A DNA stretch of 52,640 nucleotides. Origin: an uncultured Acetatifactor sp. (GTDB lineage Bacteria > Bacillota > Clostridia > Lachnospirales > Lachnospiraceae). Shown piece after piece: positions 1-8,979 of this stretch. The position numbers and the translations under genes were made by a program. Under the pieces are notes generated by a model that saw only the letters and a list, made by a program, of their open reading frames with translations, was not told the DNA's origin and did not search any database. The stretch is taken from assembly GCA_910583845.1 (NCBI GenBank), contig CAJUAB010000004.1:62255-114894 (forward strand), given 5' to 3'. Position 1 is the first letter of the stretch, and the number at the start of each line of letters is the position of its first letter.

Positions 1-59
1 GCAGGAAGTTGCCCGCCAGGGTATCTCAATATTTTCCGTTCACGGAGCGCGCATCCCTG

Positions 60-1580
60 TCAGGACTGCGCGTATTCCTTCAAAGTCTCACCGCTCTCCA
101 GAAGCAGATTGCCCCGTATGTCTATGATGGGCCCTCCATTGCCCTCGATATATTCGCGGGTAATGGTAACCCGACCGATATTGTCATCCTTTGGAATCTC
201 ATACATGATGTCCAGCATGAATTCCTCGATAATGGAACGCAGCGCCCTGGCCCCGGTGTCACGCTTCATGGCCTTCTCCGCGATGGCCTCCAGCGCCTCA
301 TCGTTAAACTCCAGTTTCACCTCATCCAGCTCCAGCAGCTTCTGGTACTGTTTCAGAATGGCGTTGCGGGGCTCCTTGAGAATCTTGACCATCATCTCCT
401 GCGTCAGACCTTCCAGCGTGTAGATCACGGGAAGTCTGCCTATAAATTCGGGAATCATGCCAAATTTCCGCAGATCCTCCACCGCCACATGGGACAATAT
501 GTTCTTCTCTTTGTCAAAGGCATCCTTCAAGGTGGCGTTAAAGCCAATGGACGCCGTCTTGGTCAGGCGCTCCTTGATGATATCCTCCAGATCGGGAAAC
601 GCCCCTCCGCAGATAAACAGTATGTTCCGGGTATTTACGGTGGCCAGAGGCACCATGGCGTTCTTGCTGTTAGCGCCCACCGGCACCTCCACCTCGGCCC
701 CCTCCAGCAGCTTGAGCATGCCCTGCTGTACGCTCTCCCCGCTCACATCCCGGGAAGTGGTATTCTTCTTCTTGGCGATCTTGTCGATCTCGTCGATAAA
801 GACGATGCCCCGCTCCGCCTTCTCTATGTCATTGTCCGCTGCCGCCAGCAGCTTGGAGATCACGCTCTCAATATCATCCCCGATATACCCCGCCTCGGTG
901 AGGGAAGTGGCATCCGCTATGGCCAGCGGCACATCCAGCAGCTTCGCCAGCGTCTTGACCAGATAGGTTTTTCCGCAGCCTGTGGGACCGATCATCAACA
1001 TATTGGATTTCTCAATTTCAATCTCGTCCATTGTCCCCGTGGCAACTCTCTTGTAATGGTTATACACCGCCACGGATATCACCTTTTTGGCATGCTCCTG
1101 TCCCACCACATATTCGTCCAGACTGGCCTTGATTTTGTGAGGGGCCGGGATATCCTTGATGTTGAGCACCGGCTGGACGTTTTCCTGCTTCTTTTTCTTC
1201 TTGATCTTCTGCTTATTGGGAATGCCTCCCTCCCCCTGCAGATCCGCAATGTTGACAAAGCGGATATTCGCCATACCGTTGCCTTTCAGAATATTGTCCA
1301 TATCCTTCTGAAACTGAGGGTCCGTCAGCATCCCCTGATAGTCAAACTGACTCACCGTATCCATGGTTTTGTGCATACAGTCGTCACAGACGCAGATACT
1401 GTTGGGCAGCCGGAACATTTTTCCCGCCTTGCTCTCCGGCCTGCGGCATACAAAGCACACATCCTCATAGTCGCCGCCCTTGCCGGAATCTCCGCTCTGA
1501 CCGCTGTCGCCGCCCCGCTTCTCCCCGGTGCTTTCCTCCAATTCATCCTTTTTCCCGTCCTGATCGTACTTATCCGCCAT
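60..1580 (-). CDS. clpX: ClpX-like AAA+ unfoldase (divergent ClpX)
   Basis: ATP-dependent unfoldase expected to feed substrates to ClpP. The 506-residue protein starts at the ATG at 1580, behind a GGAGAG ribosome site. The frame stays open upstream with only a TTG at 1808, which I reject because it has no ribosome site. A Gly/Asp-rich N-terminal extension (about residues 1-40) precedes a C4 zinc finger (C42, C45, C65, C68). A Lys-rich linker then leads to the AAA+ core: Walker A GPTGCGKT at 198-205, pore loop GYIG at 231-234, Walker B ending in D263-E264, and sensor-2 GAR at 443-445. The IGF tripeptide that docks on ClpP is kept (345-347). The RKH pore loop of ordinary ClpX is absent; residues 302-308 read GANSKNA. 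It is longer than the usual ~420-430 residues and has no clpP or lon neighbour, so it may be a second, specialised ClpX paralog. Family assignment is sure; the housekeeping role is not. Confidence 0.9.
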   Translation of the reverse strand: MADKYDQDGKKDELEESTGEKRGGDSGQSGDSGKGGDYEDVCFVCRRPESKAGKMFRLPNSICVCDDCMHKTMDTVSQFDYQGMLTDPQFQKDMDNILKGNGMANIRFVNIADLQGEGGIPNKQKIKKKKKQENVQPVLNIKDIPAPHKIKASLDEYVVGQEHAKKVISVAVYNHYKRVATGTMDEIEIEKSNMLMIGPTGCGKTYLVKTLAKLLDVPLAIADATSLTEAGYIGDDIESVISKLLAAADNDIEKAERGIVFIDEIDKIAKKKNTTSRDVSGESVQQGMLKLLEGAEVEVPVGANSKNAMVPLATVNTRNILFICGGAFPDLEDIIKERLTKTASIGFNATLKDAFDKEKNILSHVAVEDLRKFGMIPEFIGRLPVIYTLEGLTQEMMVKILKEPRNAILKQYQKLLELDEVKLEFNDEALEAIAEKAMKRDTGARALRSIIEEFMLDIMYEIPKDDNIGRVTITREYIEGNGGPIIDIRGNLLLESGETLKEYAQS

Positions 1581-1816
1581 CCTTATCTCTCCATCCTTTT
1601 TTGTTTGTCTGTAAAACGCACCTGATTCCCATGCCGCGTCCATGCTGACAAGCGCTGCTTTTTTCCAGGCTCCCGGCCCGCGGAATACCTGACCGCCCGC
1701 AAGTATGGCGATCTTGTTTCGCCCTGGCAATCCGGTCGTGTTTCGAATATCATTCCTGCTCTTTTGCCGGAACATCCATTGAGATATAAAACTTGATTCC
1801 GTTGTCAAAATAATAA

Positions 1817-1838
1817 ACCCGGAAAAGATCTTCCGGGT
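1817..1838 (-). terminator. Hairpin at the clpX transcription start
   Basis: Perfect 8-bp inverted repeat (acccggaa/ttccgggt, 6-nt loop), followed on the minus strand by a T-rich stretch. It overlaps the predicted clpX transcript start. It could end htrA readthrough transcripts, act as an early attenuator, or both. Confidence 0.45.
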
Positions 1839-1840
1839 AT

Positions 1841-1869
1841 ATTATATCGAATATTCTATTTGCGCACAA
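1841..1869 (-). promoter_or_regulatory. Probable sigma-A promoter of clpX-like gene
   Basis: On the minus strand, -35 TTGTGC (1864-1869) and a perfect -10 TATAAT (1841-1846) are 17 bp apart. Transcription would start near 1834 and leave a leader of about 250 nt before the ATG at 1580. I recognise no known riboswitch in that leader. Confidence 0.65.
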
Positions 1870-1899
1870 GTAAACTTTTTATAAAGGAAAATGTTTACT
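1869..1899. repeat. Inverted repeat overlapping the clpX -35
   Basis: AGTAAAC and GTTTACT arms extend to a 12-bp stem with one mismatch. The repeat abuts the -35 hexamer of the clpX promoter, just after the htrA stop. There is no U-run, so a repressor operator is as plausible as a terminator. Confidence 0.35.
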
Positions 1900-1912
1900 C
1901 GCAGGCTGTCTG

Positions 1913-3223
1913 TCAAGGTCTCTCACCAAGGGTCATCTGTAACTCCACATCTGTGTATTTGCCGTTCAGCAGACGGTTTACCACCAATGTCACATGCGAG
2001 CCGGGTCCGTAATACTGCATCACATCCTGCAAATCCTCATACGACGTGATCTTCTCTCCCTCAAAGCGGATAATCACATCGCCGCCCAGCATGCCCGCGC
2101 TGTCCGCGGCCAGACCTTCCTCTGTCTCCAGCACCAGCACACCCACCGGAACTCCATAGAGACGGGAGAACTCCTCCGTCACGGTCTGCAGACTGATCCC
2201 CATATAACCGGTCTCTCCCTCCGCCACCTTGAAGCGGGTTTCTTTGGTCATCAGATTCTCGATAATCGGCCGGGCCGCGGAGATGGGAATCGCGAAACCG
2301 ATGCCGTCCACATACTCGCCGCCGATCTTGCTGGAATTGATACCGATGACCTCACCGTTCATGTTCATCAGCGCGCCGCCGGAATTACCGGGGTTGATGG
2401 CGGCATCGGTCTGGATAAAGCTGCCGGTGGACCCGTCGCTGAAGCTCACCTCCCTGTCCAGGGCGCTGACCCAGCCGCCGGATACCGACTGTCCGTATCC
2501 CAACGCATTGCCTATAGCTACCACCTGCTCACCCAGACGCAGGGATTCGCTGTCCCCCAGTCTGGCCACAGCGATGGCATTCCTGGTCTCCTCCCCGAGA
2601 CTGGCTACGGGAATCGCGATCACAGCCAGATCCATATCCGCGTCGCTACCCTTGATCTGGGCCTCCGCGGTACTACCGTCGATAAATGTCACCGTCAGCT
2701 TGCTGGCCCCGTCCACCACATGATGGTTTGTCACCAGAATCAGTTCGGTATCGCTCTGGGCCACGATAATGCCGGAACCGCTTCCCTGTCTGTCCTCCGA
2801 ATACGTGCGCCCCCAGAAGCTCGAAGTCTCCGTATAGTCCTTGACAATGGAAACCATGGACGGCATCACTTCCTCCACCATGTCAGACACATCCGAAGTG
2901 ACGATATGGGTGGAATCGGTGGTGGTCAGTTTCACCTCACTGCCCGGGGTGGCTGTGGGAAGCACCCCACCCGGCGTACTGGAAAGCTCCTGGGCAGAGT
3001 TCCCGAATTCCATGCCGGTGGCCTGTTGTACCGCGTACAGCCCCAGACCGCCGAACAGTCCAAAGCAAAGGCCCATGCAGGCACAAAACAACAGCTTTTT
3101 GCCAAAGCCGCCGGAGTGCTTCTTTTTCTCCGGCTCTTTCGGGATATTACCCGGATTCGTCTGATAGGCACCGGTTGTATGATCGCCGGTACGATCACCG
3201 GAATAGATTTCATTTTCGTACAT
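1913..3223 (-). CDS. HtrA/DegP-type membrane-anchored serine protease with PDZ domain
   Basis: Surface quality-control protease for misfolded exported proteins. The 436-residue protein starts at the ATG at 3223 behind AGGAGG, 20 codons inside the longest open frame. It has a cytoplasmic N-tail, one membrane segment (about 42-65), a Thr/Ser-rich linker and a trypsin-like domain. The triad is H168 (TNHHVV), D198 (DMDLAVI) and S281 (GNSGGAL). One PDZ domain fills about 330-430, the usual Gram-positive HtrA layout. It is probably monocistronic: it has its own promoter region with phased direct repeats, and a separate promoter for clpX follows. The family is certain; the name htrA versus degP/htrB is not resolved. 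Confidence 0.93.
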   Translation of the reverse strand: MYENEIYSGDRTGDHTTGAYQTNPGNIPKEPEKKKHSGGFGKKLLFCACMGLCFGLFGGLGLYAVQQATGMEFGNSAQELSSTPGGVLPTATPGSEVKLTTTDSTHIVTSDVSDMVEEVMPSMVSIVKDYTETSSFWGRTYSEDRQGSGSGIIVAQSDTELILVTNHHVVDGASKLTVTFIDGSTAEAQIKGSDADMDLAVIAIPVASLGEETRNAIAVARLGDSESLRLGEQVVAIGNALGYGQSVSGGWVSALDREVSFSDGSTGSFIQTDAAINPGNSGGALMNMNGEVIGINSSKIGGEYVDGIGFAIPISAARPIIENLMTKETRFKVAEGETGYMGISLQTVTEEFSRLYGVPVGVLVLETEEGLAADSAGMLGGDVIIRFEGEKITSYEDLQDVMQYYGPGSHVTLVVNRLLNGKYTDVELQMTLGERP

Positions 3224-3269
3224 AACAGTTCCTCCTTCTATACTGGTTTGTTGATCTCTTATGTCATTC

Positions 3270-3322
3270 AGTATAGACATCATTTGTGATCAAACTGTGA
3301 TGAAACTATTAATACCCTGTGA
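3270..3322 (-). promoter_or_regulatory. htrA promoter with 11-bp phased TCACA repeats
   Basis: The -10 TATACT (3270-3275) has no recognisable -35. Two adjacent 11-bp direct repeats lie at 3285-3295 and 3296-3306 (minus strand GTTTSATCACA, one mismatch). A further TCACAG at 3317-3322 is 22 bp from the middle copy. Helically phased direct repeats over the -35 region are typical of activation by an OmpR-family response regulator. CssR acts in this way on Bacillus htrA genes; its use here is inference. Confidence 0.5.
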
Positions 3323-3334
3323 AAAAAATTTTGT

Positions 3335-5161
3335 CTATTCCACGGTTACAGATTTTGCCAGATTGCGGGGTTTATCCACATCGCAGCCCTTTCCCACCGC
3401 CACGTAATAGCCAAAGAGCTGCAGCGGAATGATGGCCAGAGAATTGGCGAAGCAGGGATGGGTCTCCGGCAGATAGACACAGTAGTCGCTGACCTTTTCC
3501 ATGGCCTTATTCTCCTCATTGGTCACAGCCATGACAAACGCGCCCCTGGCTTTCACTTCCACAATGTTGCTGATGGTCTTCTGGTAGAGCTTCGGCTGGG
3601 TGGACACAGCCACCACCAGTGTGCCGTCCTCGATGAGAGAGATCGTCCCATGCTTCAGTTCTCCCGCCGCGTAGGCTTCCGAATGTACATAGGAAATTTC
3701 TTTCAGTTTCAGAGAGCCCTCCAGAGAGATAGCATAGTCAATGCCTCTTCCCATAAAGAAAATATCTCTGGCCCCCACATAACGGTTGGCAAAGCGCTGA
3801 ATCTTCTCCTTCTGGCCCAGAAGCAGTTCGATCTGGTCAGGAAGCCTGCGCAGGTCACGGATCAGTCCCGCCGCCATATCGCTGTCAATGGTTCCCCGCG
3901 CCAGCCCGAACCTGATGGCCAGCAGATACAGCGCCGCCAGCTGGGCGCTGTAAGCCTTGGTGGTGGCCACCGCGATCTCCGGCCCCGCCCAGGTATACAG
4001 GCAGGCATCCGCCTCTCTGGCGATGGAACTTCCCACCACATTCACGATCCCCAGCACCTTATAGCCCCTGGCCTGAGACTCCCGCAGAGCAGCCAGCGTG
4101 TCCGCCGTCTCTCCGGACTGGCTGATGACGATCACCAGACTGCCCTCACCCATCAGCGGGTCCCTGTATCTGAACTCGCTGGCCAGATCCACCTCCACGG
4201 GAATCCGCGCCAGGCTCTCCAGCACATATTTCCCCGTGACCCCCGCGTGATAAGCGGAACCGCAGGCCACAATGTGCAGTCTCTTCACTGCTGCCAGTTC
4301 CCCGTCTGTCATCTGTAGTTCGTCTATGACCACCGTATCGTCCTGAATCCGGGGAGAGATGGTGTCCGTAATGGTTTTGGGCTGCTCATACATCTCCTTC
4401 AACATAAAGTGTTCATATCCGGCTTTCTCCGCAGCGTTGGCATCCCAGTCGATGGTGACAGGTTCCTTGGTGATCTCCTCCTCATCCACTGTGAAAAACT
4501 GCATGCCGTCCTTGCCCAGCTTTACGACCTCCTGGTTTTCCACATAGTATACCGTGCGGGTATATTTCAGGATGGCGGGAACATCGGATGCGATAAAACA
4601 GCCCTCGGAGGAAGTCCCCACAATCAACGGGCTGTCCTTGCGCACGGCATAGATCTCGTCCGGGTGATCCGCAAACAGTATGCCCAGCGCGTAGGAGCCT
4701 TCCACACGGTGCAATACCTTTGTGATTGCCTCCAATGGATTGCCCTTATAATAGTAATCCAGCAGATGGGCCAGAACCTCCGTATCCGTCTCCGAGACAA
4801 AGGTATAGCCTCTGCTCATCATCTTCTTTTTGAGAGGAATATAGTTCTCGATAATGCCATTGTGAACTACAGCAATGGTTTCCGCCGCATTCATGTGGGG
4901 GTGAGAGTTGGTGTCGCTGGGCGCGCCGTGGGTGGCCCACCTTGTATGTCCGATTCCCATGTATCCCTTCATGGTCTCGCCCCCATGGGTCAGGTTCTCC
5001 AGAACCTTCAGACGCCCCACCGCCTTGCGCATCTGGATACGCTGTCCGTCAAAAACAGCCATTCCCGCCGAGTCATAGCCCCTGTACTCCAGCCTGGATA
5101 AACCGTCCAGGATAATGGGGGCAGCCTGTCTGCTGCCGATATACCCTACTATTCCACACAT
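3335..5161 (-). CDS. glmS: Glutamine--fructose-6-phosphate aminotransferase (isomerizing)
   Basis: Makes glucosamine-6-phosphate from fructose-6-phosphate and glutamine, the entry step to UDP-GlcNAc for wall glycans. It is 608 residues, the normal length. The N-terminal glutaminase domain begins MCGIVGYIG with nucleophile C2. Two SIS sugar-isomerase domains follow, and the C-terminus ends with the conserved active-site lysine (K603 in LAKSVTVE). The start at 5161 is fixed by the need for C2 and by GAAAGGAAATAG upstream. It begins 13 bp after the glycosyltransferase stop, so the two are likely co-transcribed. That gap leaves no room for the glmS ribozyme that usually precedes glmS in Firmicutes. 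Confidence 0.97.
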   Translation of the reverse strand: MCGIVGYIGSRQAAPIILDGLSRLEYRGYDSAGMAVFDGQRIQMRKAVGRLKVLENLTHGGETMKGYMGIGHTRWATHGAPSDTNSHPHMNAAETIAVVHNGIIENYIPLKKKMMSRGYTFVSETDTEVLAHLLDYYYKGNPLEAITKVLHRVEGSYALGILFADHPDEIYAVRKDSPLIVGTSSEGCFIASDVPAILKYTRTVYYVENQEVVKLGKDGMQFFTVDEEEITKEPVTIDWDANAAEKAGYEHFMLKEMYEQPKTITDTISPRIQDDTVVIDELQMTDGELAAVKRLHIVACGSAYHAGVTGKYVLESLARIPVEVDLASEFRYRDPLMGEGSLVIVISQSGETADTLAALRESQARGYKVLGIVNVVGSSIAREADACLYTWAGPEIAVATTKAYSAQLAALYLLAIRFGLARGTIDSDMAAGLIRDLRRLPDQIELLLGQKEKIQRFANRYVGARDIFFMGRGIDYAISLEGSLKLKEISYVHSEAYAAGELKHGTISLIEDGTLVVAVSTQPKLYQKTISNIVEVKARGAFVMAVTNEENKAMEKVSDYCVYLPETHPCFANSLAIIPLQLFGYYVAVGKGCDVDKPRNLAKSVTVE

Positions 5162-5174
5162 ATTCTATTTCCTT

Positions 5175-6176
5175 TCATTTAAGTATAGACTCCTGCTCCG
5201 TCTTGCCATATCCTCTTGCCGCGTCAATACCGGCCACATCCCTGCGCCGGTCCTCATGGGCCCAGTACTCTCTGTTGGCCGTGCATCTCAGAATCAGTCC
5301 GCGGGGAAGCCGCCGATAATGCTTTCCCAGCCAGTACCCCATGTACTTGCAGCCGCTTTGCAGGATCAGCCCCGGAATCTTTCTGATCTGCTTCTGCCCG
5401 CGAAGATAGGCGGCGGCTCCCCTGACACTGCGCAGACCCTCCCCCTCGGACGGAATGTTCTGAAATACTTCCGGATGATCCGCCTGCGACACACCCAGAT
5501 CAAAATTTCTGCGGAAATACTGTCCGCAGGTATAATTGTGCGAGTGGATTACCCGCGCGTCGGCTGCATAGGCAATCTTGTACCCGGCCTGTATGGCCCC
5601 GGCCGCGAAAAGCATATCCTCGTTGAAGATGGCATGCCTGACAAAGCCTCCCAGTTCTTCATAGATCTTTCGTCTGTACGCGCAGCAGACATTGGAACAA
5701 AAATAGGTTTTGATCCCCAGCTCAGGCAGATCCTCCAGAGATTTCACGCGGGAGTTCTCCGGATAATTGTATCCTCTCATGTAGGTTTCCACCGGTGCCG
5801 CGTCAGGCGCGGGAAGCTGCCGGGCATAGGCCGCCGCCACATGATCCCCCAGCGCCGCCGTCAGGGCCTCGATCAGAGTATGATCCGCCGGCATGGCGTC
5901 CTGCGTCATCATGACAAACACATCCGCGTCGGATCTTGCAACCCCTCCGGCCCGGGTGCGACCGTGATCAAATTCCTTTTTCGACAGATGGGTCACCGTC
6001 ACCCGGCGATGCTGCTCCAGAAATTTTGTGCCATAGATCAGCTGTTCGAAATATTTCTCCTCCGTATTCATAACTATGATACGCCGGACAGGAACCGTCT
6101 GTGTTTCCAGCTTCTCGATCAGCCGGAGAAATGACTGGTCCGGCTTATATGCAGGAATGATGACATCTACATTCAT
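5175..6176 (-). CDS. GT2 family glycosyltransferase, rhamnosyltransferase-like
   Basis: Cytoplasmic or membrane-associated transferase adding a sugar to a lipid-linked surface glycan. It has 333 residues from the ATG at 6176, behind GGAGAG. The GT-A fold opens with VDVIIPAYKP. The metal-binding site is TQDAMP, and a conserved EFDHGRTR motif precedes it, as in RfbN/RgpF-type rhamnosyltransferases. The C-terminal part is basic and may associate with the membrane. It lies directly upstream of glmS and downstream of an LCP gene. The rhamnose specificity is inferred from motif resemblance and from the rml genes elsewhere in the window. Confidence 0.8.
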   Translation of the reverse strand: MNVDVIIPAYKPDQSFLRLIEKLETQTVPVRRIIVMNTEEKYFEQLIYGTKFLEQHRRVTVTHLSKKEFDHGRTRAGGVARSDADVFVMMTQDAMPADHTLIEALTAALGDHVAAAYARQLPAPDAAPVETYMRGYNYPENSRVKSLEDLPELGIKTYFCSNVCCAYRRKIYEELGGFVRHAIFNEDMLFAAGAIQAGYKIAYAADARVIHSHNYTCGQYFRRNFDLGVSQADHPEVFQNIPSEGEGLRSVRGAAAYLRGQKQIRKIPGLILQSGCKYMGYWLGKHYRRLPRGLILRCTANREYWAHEDRRRDVAGIDAARGYGKTEQESILK

Positions 6177-6237
6177 GTTCCTTATTCTCTCCTGTTCCCC
6201 GCCTGATTTCAGGTCCTTACGCCTTTGCCGCACACTG

Positions 6238-6267
6238 AACGGGGGAGCTTATGTCAGCTCCCCCGTT
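6238..6267. terminator. Strong hairpin after the LCP gene
   Basis: Perfect 12-bp inverted repeat (aacgggggagct/agctcccccgtt, 6-nt loop) just downstream of the LCP stop. The minus-strand side lacks a U-run, so termination may be partial, or the stem may mainly protect the mRNA end. Confidence 0.5.
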
Positions 6268-6271
6268 TATC

Positions 6272-7402
6272 TTACTGATTCAGATAAGGACTGGTATCAG
6301 ACTTGATTATATCACTGTATTTTATCACTTCCTGCGTCACCTGATACTCTTCATCTCCGAACAGGAACTGATGCAGCCAGATCACATTGGACTCCAGATC
6401 CAGCGGAATCACACAACTGCCTGCCGCGCCGATGGTTCCGGTGGTGCGCATACCCTCGGTGGGAAACCCGCCCTCGTCCACAATCCGATAGTTGCCGATA
6501 TTGTTGATCATCGCCAGAATATCGTCCGACTTAATGGAAGTATACACGTTGTTCATCACTTTTGTAAAGAGGTTTGCCAAAGTATTCAGATCCGCGTTCT
6601 TTGCCTGATCCTCTATGGCCTGCAAGACGGCCCTCTGACGCTCCGTGCGCTTGAAGTCATCCCCTCTGGTGTAGCGGATACGGCAATAGGCCGCCGCCTG
6701 CAGGCCGTTTAACAGCTGGTATCCTGTTTCCGTCACAGGCTCGTAGTCCTCCATATCCCGGCCGGGCATGGTATCCCGGATGATGCTGGCCTGGTAATTG
6801 TTCAGGTGCGTGATCTCCTCGTTTGTCTCTATATCAATCCAGACGCCGCCCAATCCGTCCACCACATCGATCACCGCCTGGTAATTCACTGTCACAAAAT
6901 CCTTGATATCCAGATCCAGATTCATATTCAGCATGGCGATGGCCTGTTCCGCGCCGCCGTTCCTGTACGCGCCGTTGGCCTTTTTGTACTTGTCGTTTCC
7001 GATATTCAGATATGTGTCCCGGAAGACGGATACCAGCTTGATCTCCCCTGTGTCCTGATTGATGGAGGCGATCATCATGCTGTCGCTGCGGCTGCTCTTA
7101 TACAATTCCGCGGAGTTCACCGCATCCAGACCAAACAGCGCTATATTCCAGTATCCCTTCATAACCGGGTCTTCCTTCACCGCGTCATTCACCACAAATC
7201 CCTCCTGCGAGGGTTCATACAAAAGCGGACCGCCTGCGACACCGCCATCCTCCGTCCCTTCTTCCCCCGTCACCTGGAAGACCTTGACCACCACCACCAG
7301 CATTGCCAGGATCACCAGAATCTCCAGGGAAAAAATGATAATCCGCGAATTTCTTCTGGATTTTTTGGTTCTTCCTTTCGTTTTGTTTGCTTTTGTCGCC
7401 AT
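6272..7402 (-). CDS. LytR-CpsA-Psr (LCP) family glycopolymer ligase
   Basis: Transfers undecaprenyl-linked glycopolymers to peptidoglycan on the outer face of the membrane. The 376-residue protein starts at 7402 behind AAGGAGAGGAAG. It has a basic cytoplasmic tail, one membrane segment (about 20-42) and an extracellular LCP domain. Conserved motifs are the SRSDSMM stretch, VSVFRDTYL, and the Arg-rich RIRYTRGDDFKRTERQR, which binds the lipid pyrophosphate. It follows the sugar transferase gene after 122 bp and fits as the last step of wall glycan assembly. LCP paralogs are common, so the actual substrate is unknown. Confidence 0.93.
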   Translation of the reverse strand: MATKANKTKGRTKKSRRNSRIIIFSLEILVILAMLVVVVKVFQVTGEEGTEDGGVAGGPLLYEPSQEGFVVNDAVKEDPVMKGYWNIALFGLDAVNSAELYKSSRSDSMMIASINQDTGEIKLVSVFRDTYLNIGNDKYKKANGAYRNGGAEQAIAMLNMNLDLDIKDFVTVNYQAVIDVVDGLGGVWIDIETNEEITHLNNYQASIIRDTMPGRDMEDYEPVTETGYQLLNGLQAAAYCRIRYTRGDDFKRTERQRAVLQAIEDQAKNADLNTLANLFTKVMNNVYTSIKSDDILAMINNIGNYRIVDEGGFPTEGMRTTGTIGAAGSCVIPLDLESNVIWLHQFLFGDEEYQVTQEVIKYSDIIKSDTSPYLNQ

Positions 7403-7524
7403 ACTTCCTCTCCTTACCTTCCGTAAACAAAATCGGGAATTGCAAAACGTTCTCCGCCAGTGACGGAAGTTTCGCAATCATCTCTGTAAACAAAATATCG
7501 CGGCTGTGAACCGCCTCAGACGCA

Positions 7525-8934
7525 CTAATAGGCGTTCTTGTTGACAAAGCCAGTGAAAAAAGTCAGAAATATTATCTTTATGTCAAAACCGATGGTCCAG
7601 TTTTCAATATAATAGATATCGCAGTCAATACGCTTCTTGATGGAGGTGTCCCCTCTGAAACCATTCACCTGCGCCCAGCCCGTGAGACCGGGCCGCACCT
7701 GATGCTTGACCATATACCTGGGAATCTCCTCCCGGAATCTTTCCACAAAAAGCGGTCTCTCGGGCCTGGGCCCCACCAGACTCATATCGCCTTTGAGGAT
7801 ATTGAACAGCTGCGGAAGCTCGTCAAGACTGGTCCTGCGCATAAACTTGCCGATGCCGGTGACTCTGGGATCATCCCGCACAGTCCAGGCCTTCTTCTCC
7901 TCCTCCTCGGACTGCTGTTCCATACTGCGGAATTTATACATATAAAAGGGCTTGCTGTGCAGACCCACCCGCTCCTGCTTGAATATGACAGGTCCCGGAC
8001 TGCTGATCTTCACCAGGGCGGCCAGCAGCAGCAGCACAGGGGACAGAACCACAATGCCGCAGACAGAGCCCACCACATCCATGGCGCGCTTGATTACCTT
8101 GTTGCTGTTGTTGGACAGGGGCACATAACGGATATTGATCACCGGCAGTCCCATCAGATCCTCCGTATAGGGTCTGGTGGGAATCACACTGTTATAGTCC
8201 GGAATGAACTTGGTGTGTACGCCTGATTTCTCACAGACATTCACCACATGCTCCAGGTTATCATAGTCCTTCAGCGCCAGCGCGATGGCGACTTCATCAA
8301 GCTCGCTGTGGGGCAGAATAACCTCCAGATTATCCAGCCTGCCCAGCACCTTGATCCCCTTGTACAGAGTGCCGCCGGGAACCGTATCGTCCAGAATACC
8401 GGCAATCTTGTATCCCCACTGGGGATTCCAGAGAAGCCTGTCGATATACTGCTCCGCCGCCCGGGAGTATCCCACCACCAGCACATGCTTTAAGTTGTAA
8501 CCCTTTCTGCGGATGGTGCGCAGCATGGAGCGCAGTACCACCCTGCTTAAGCAGGTGAGGAATATGTTCAGCATATAAAAAATGAACATCATCCATCGGG
8601 AGTAGTTGATCTCCTGAATCACCACATACAGGATGACAATGTAAAGCGCTATGCCCAGCGTGTTGGCCTGAAAAACAGCGAAAAACTCGTGACGCCGTTT
8701 CACTGTGCGCTTGGGACCGTATACATCGCAGAGGAAATACAGAATCACATAGCCGGGAACCAGAAACAGCAGAACCATAAAATAATCCCGCACGGGCAGA
8801 ACGCCCACTTCCGGGGATCGACCGCCGATTATATAAATTTTGATAACATATGCAAGCGCATAGGATACCACGGTAATCATGACATCCATCAGCACATGCA
8901 GCCTGTTAAATACCTTCTGGTTATCCTTAATCAT
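7525..8934 (-). CDS. Exopolysaccharide polyprenyl-phosphate sugar-1-phosphotransferase (WbaP/CpsE type)
   Basis: Starts glycan synthesis by moving a hexose-1-phosphate from a UDP-sugar to undecaprenyl phosphate. It has 469 residues. Four N-terminal membrane segments (about 10-35, 45-68, 92-107, 115-135) are followed by a CoA-binding-like Rossmann region (about 148-240), a membrane-entering helix (285-310) and the catalytic bacterial sugar-transferase domain. Catalytic features are KFRSM, the dyad D371-E372 in SLDELPQLFNIL, and GPRPERP. The start at 8934 has a GGAGTGG ribosome site. Its own promoter lies just upstream. Whether it transfers glucose or galactose cannot be read from the sequence. 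Confidence 0.93.
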   Translation of the reverse strand: MIKDNQKVFNRLHVLMDVMITVVSYALAYVIKIYIIGGRSPEVGVLPVRDYFMVLLFLVPGYVILYFLCDVYGPKRTVKRRHEFFAVFQANTLGIALYIVILYVVIQEINYSRWMMFIFYMLNIFLTCLSRVVLRSMLRTIRRKGYNLKHVLVVGYSRAAEQYIDRLLWNPQWGYKIAGILDDTVPGGTLYKGIKVLGRLDNLEVILPHSELDEVAIALALKDYDNLEHVVNVCEKSGVHTKFIPDYNSVIPTRPYTEDLMGLPVINIRYVPLSNNSNKVIKRAMDVVGSVCGIVVLSPVLLLLAALVKISSPGPVIFKQERVGLHSKPFYMYKFRSMEQQSEEEEKKAWTVRDDPRVTGIGKFMRRTSLDELPQLFNILKGDMSLVGPRPERPLFVERFREEIPRYMVKHQVRPGLTGWAQVNGFRGDTSIKKRIDCDIYYIENWTIGFDIKIIFLTFFTGFVNKNAY

Positions 8935-8979
8935 ATGGCACCACTCCGTCAGGTCCTCAAGTCTCTCCGATCTCCCTTT

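Noticed and set aside
60..1808. Longer ClpX starting at TTG 1808
   Set aside because: No ribosome site there, and the added 76 residues have no ClpX similarity, whereas ATG 1580 has GGAGAG.
5162..5174. glmS ribozyme expected before glmS
   Set aside because: Only 13 bp separate glmS from the upstream gene, and I see no ribozyme core in the flanking coding sequence.
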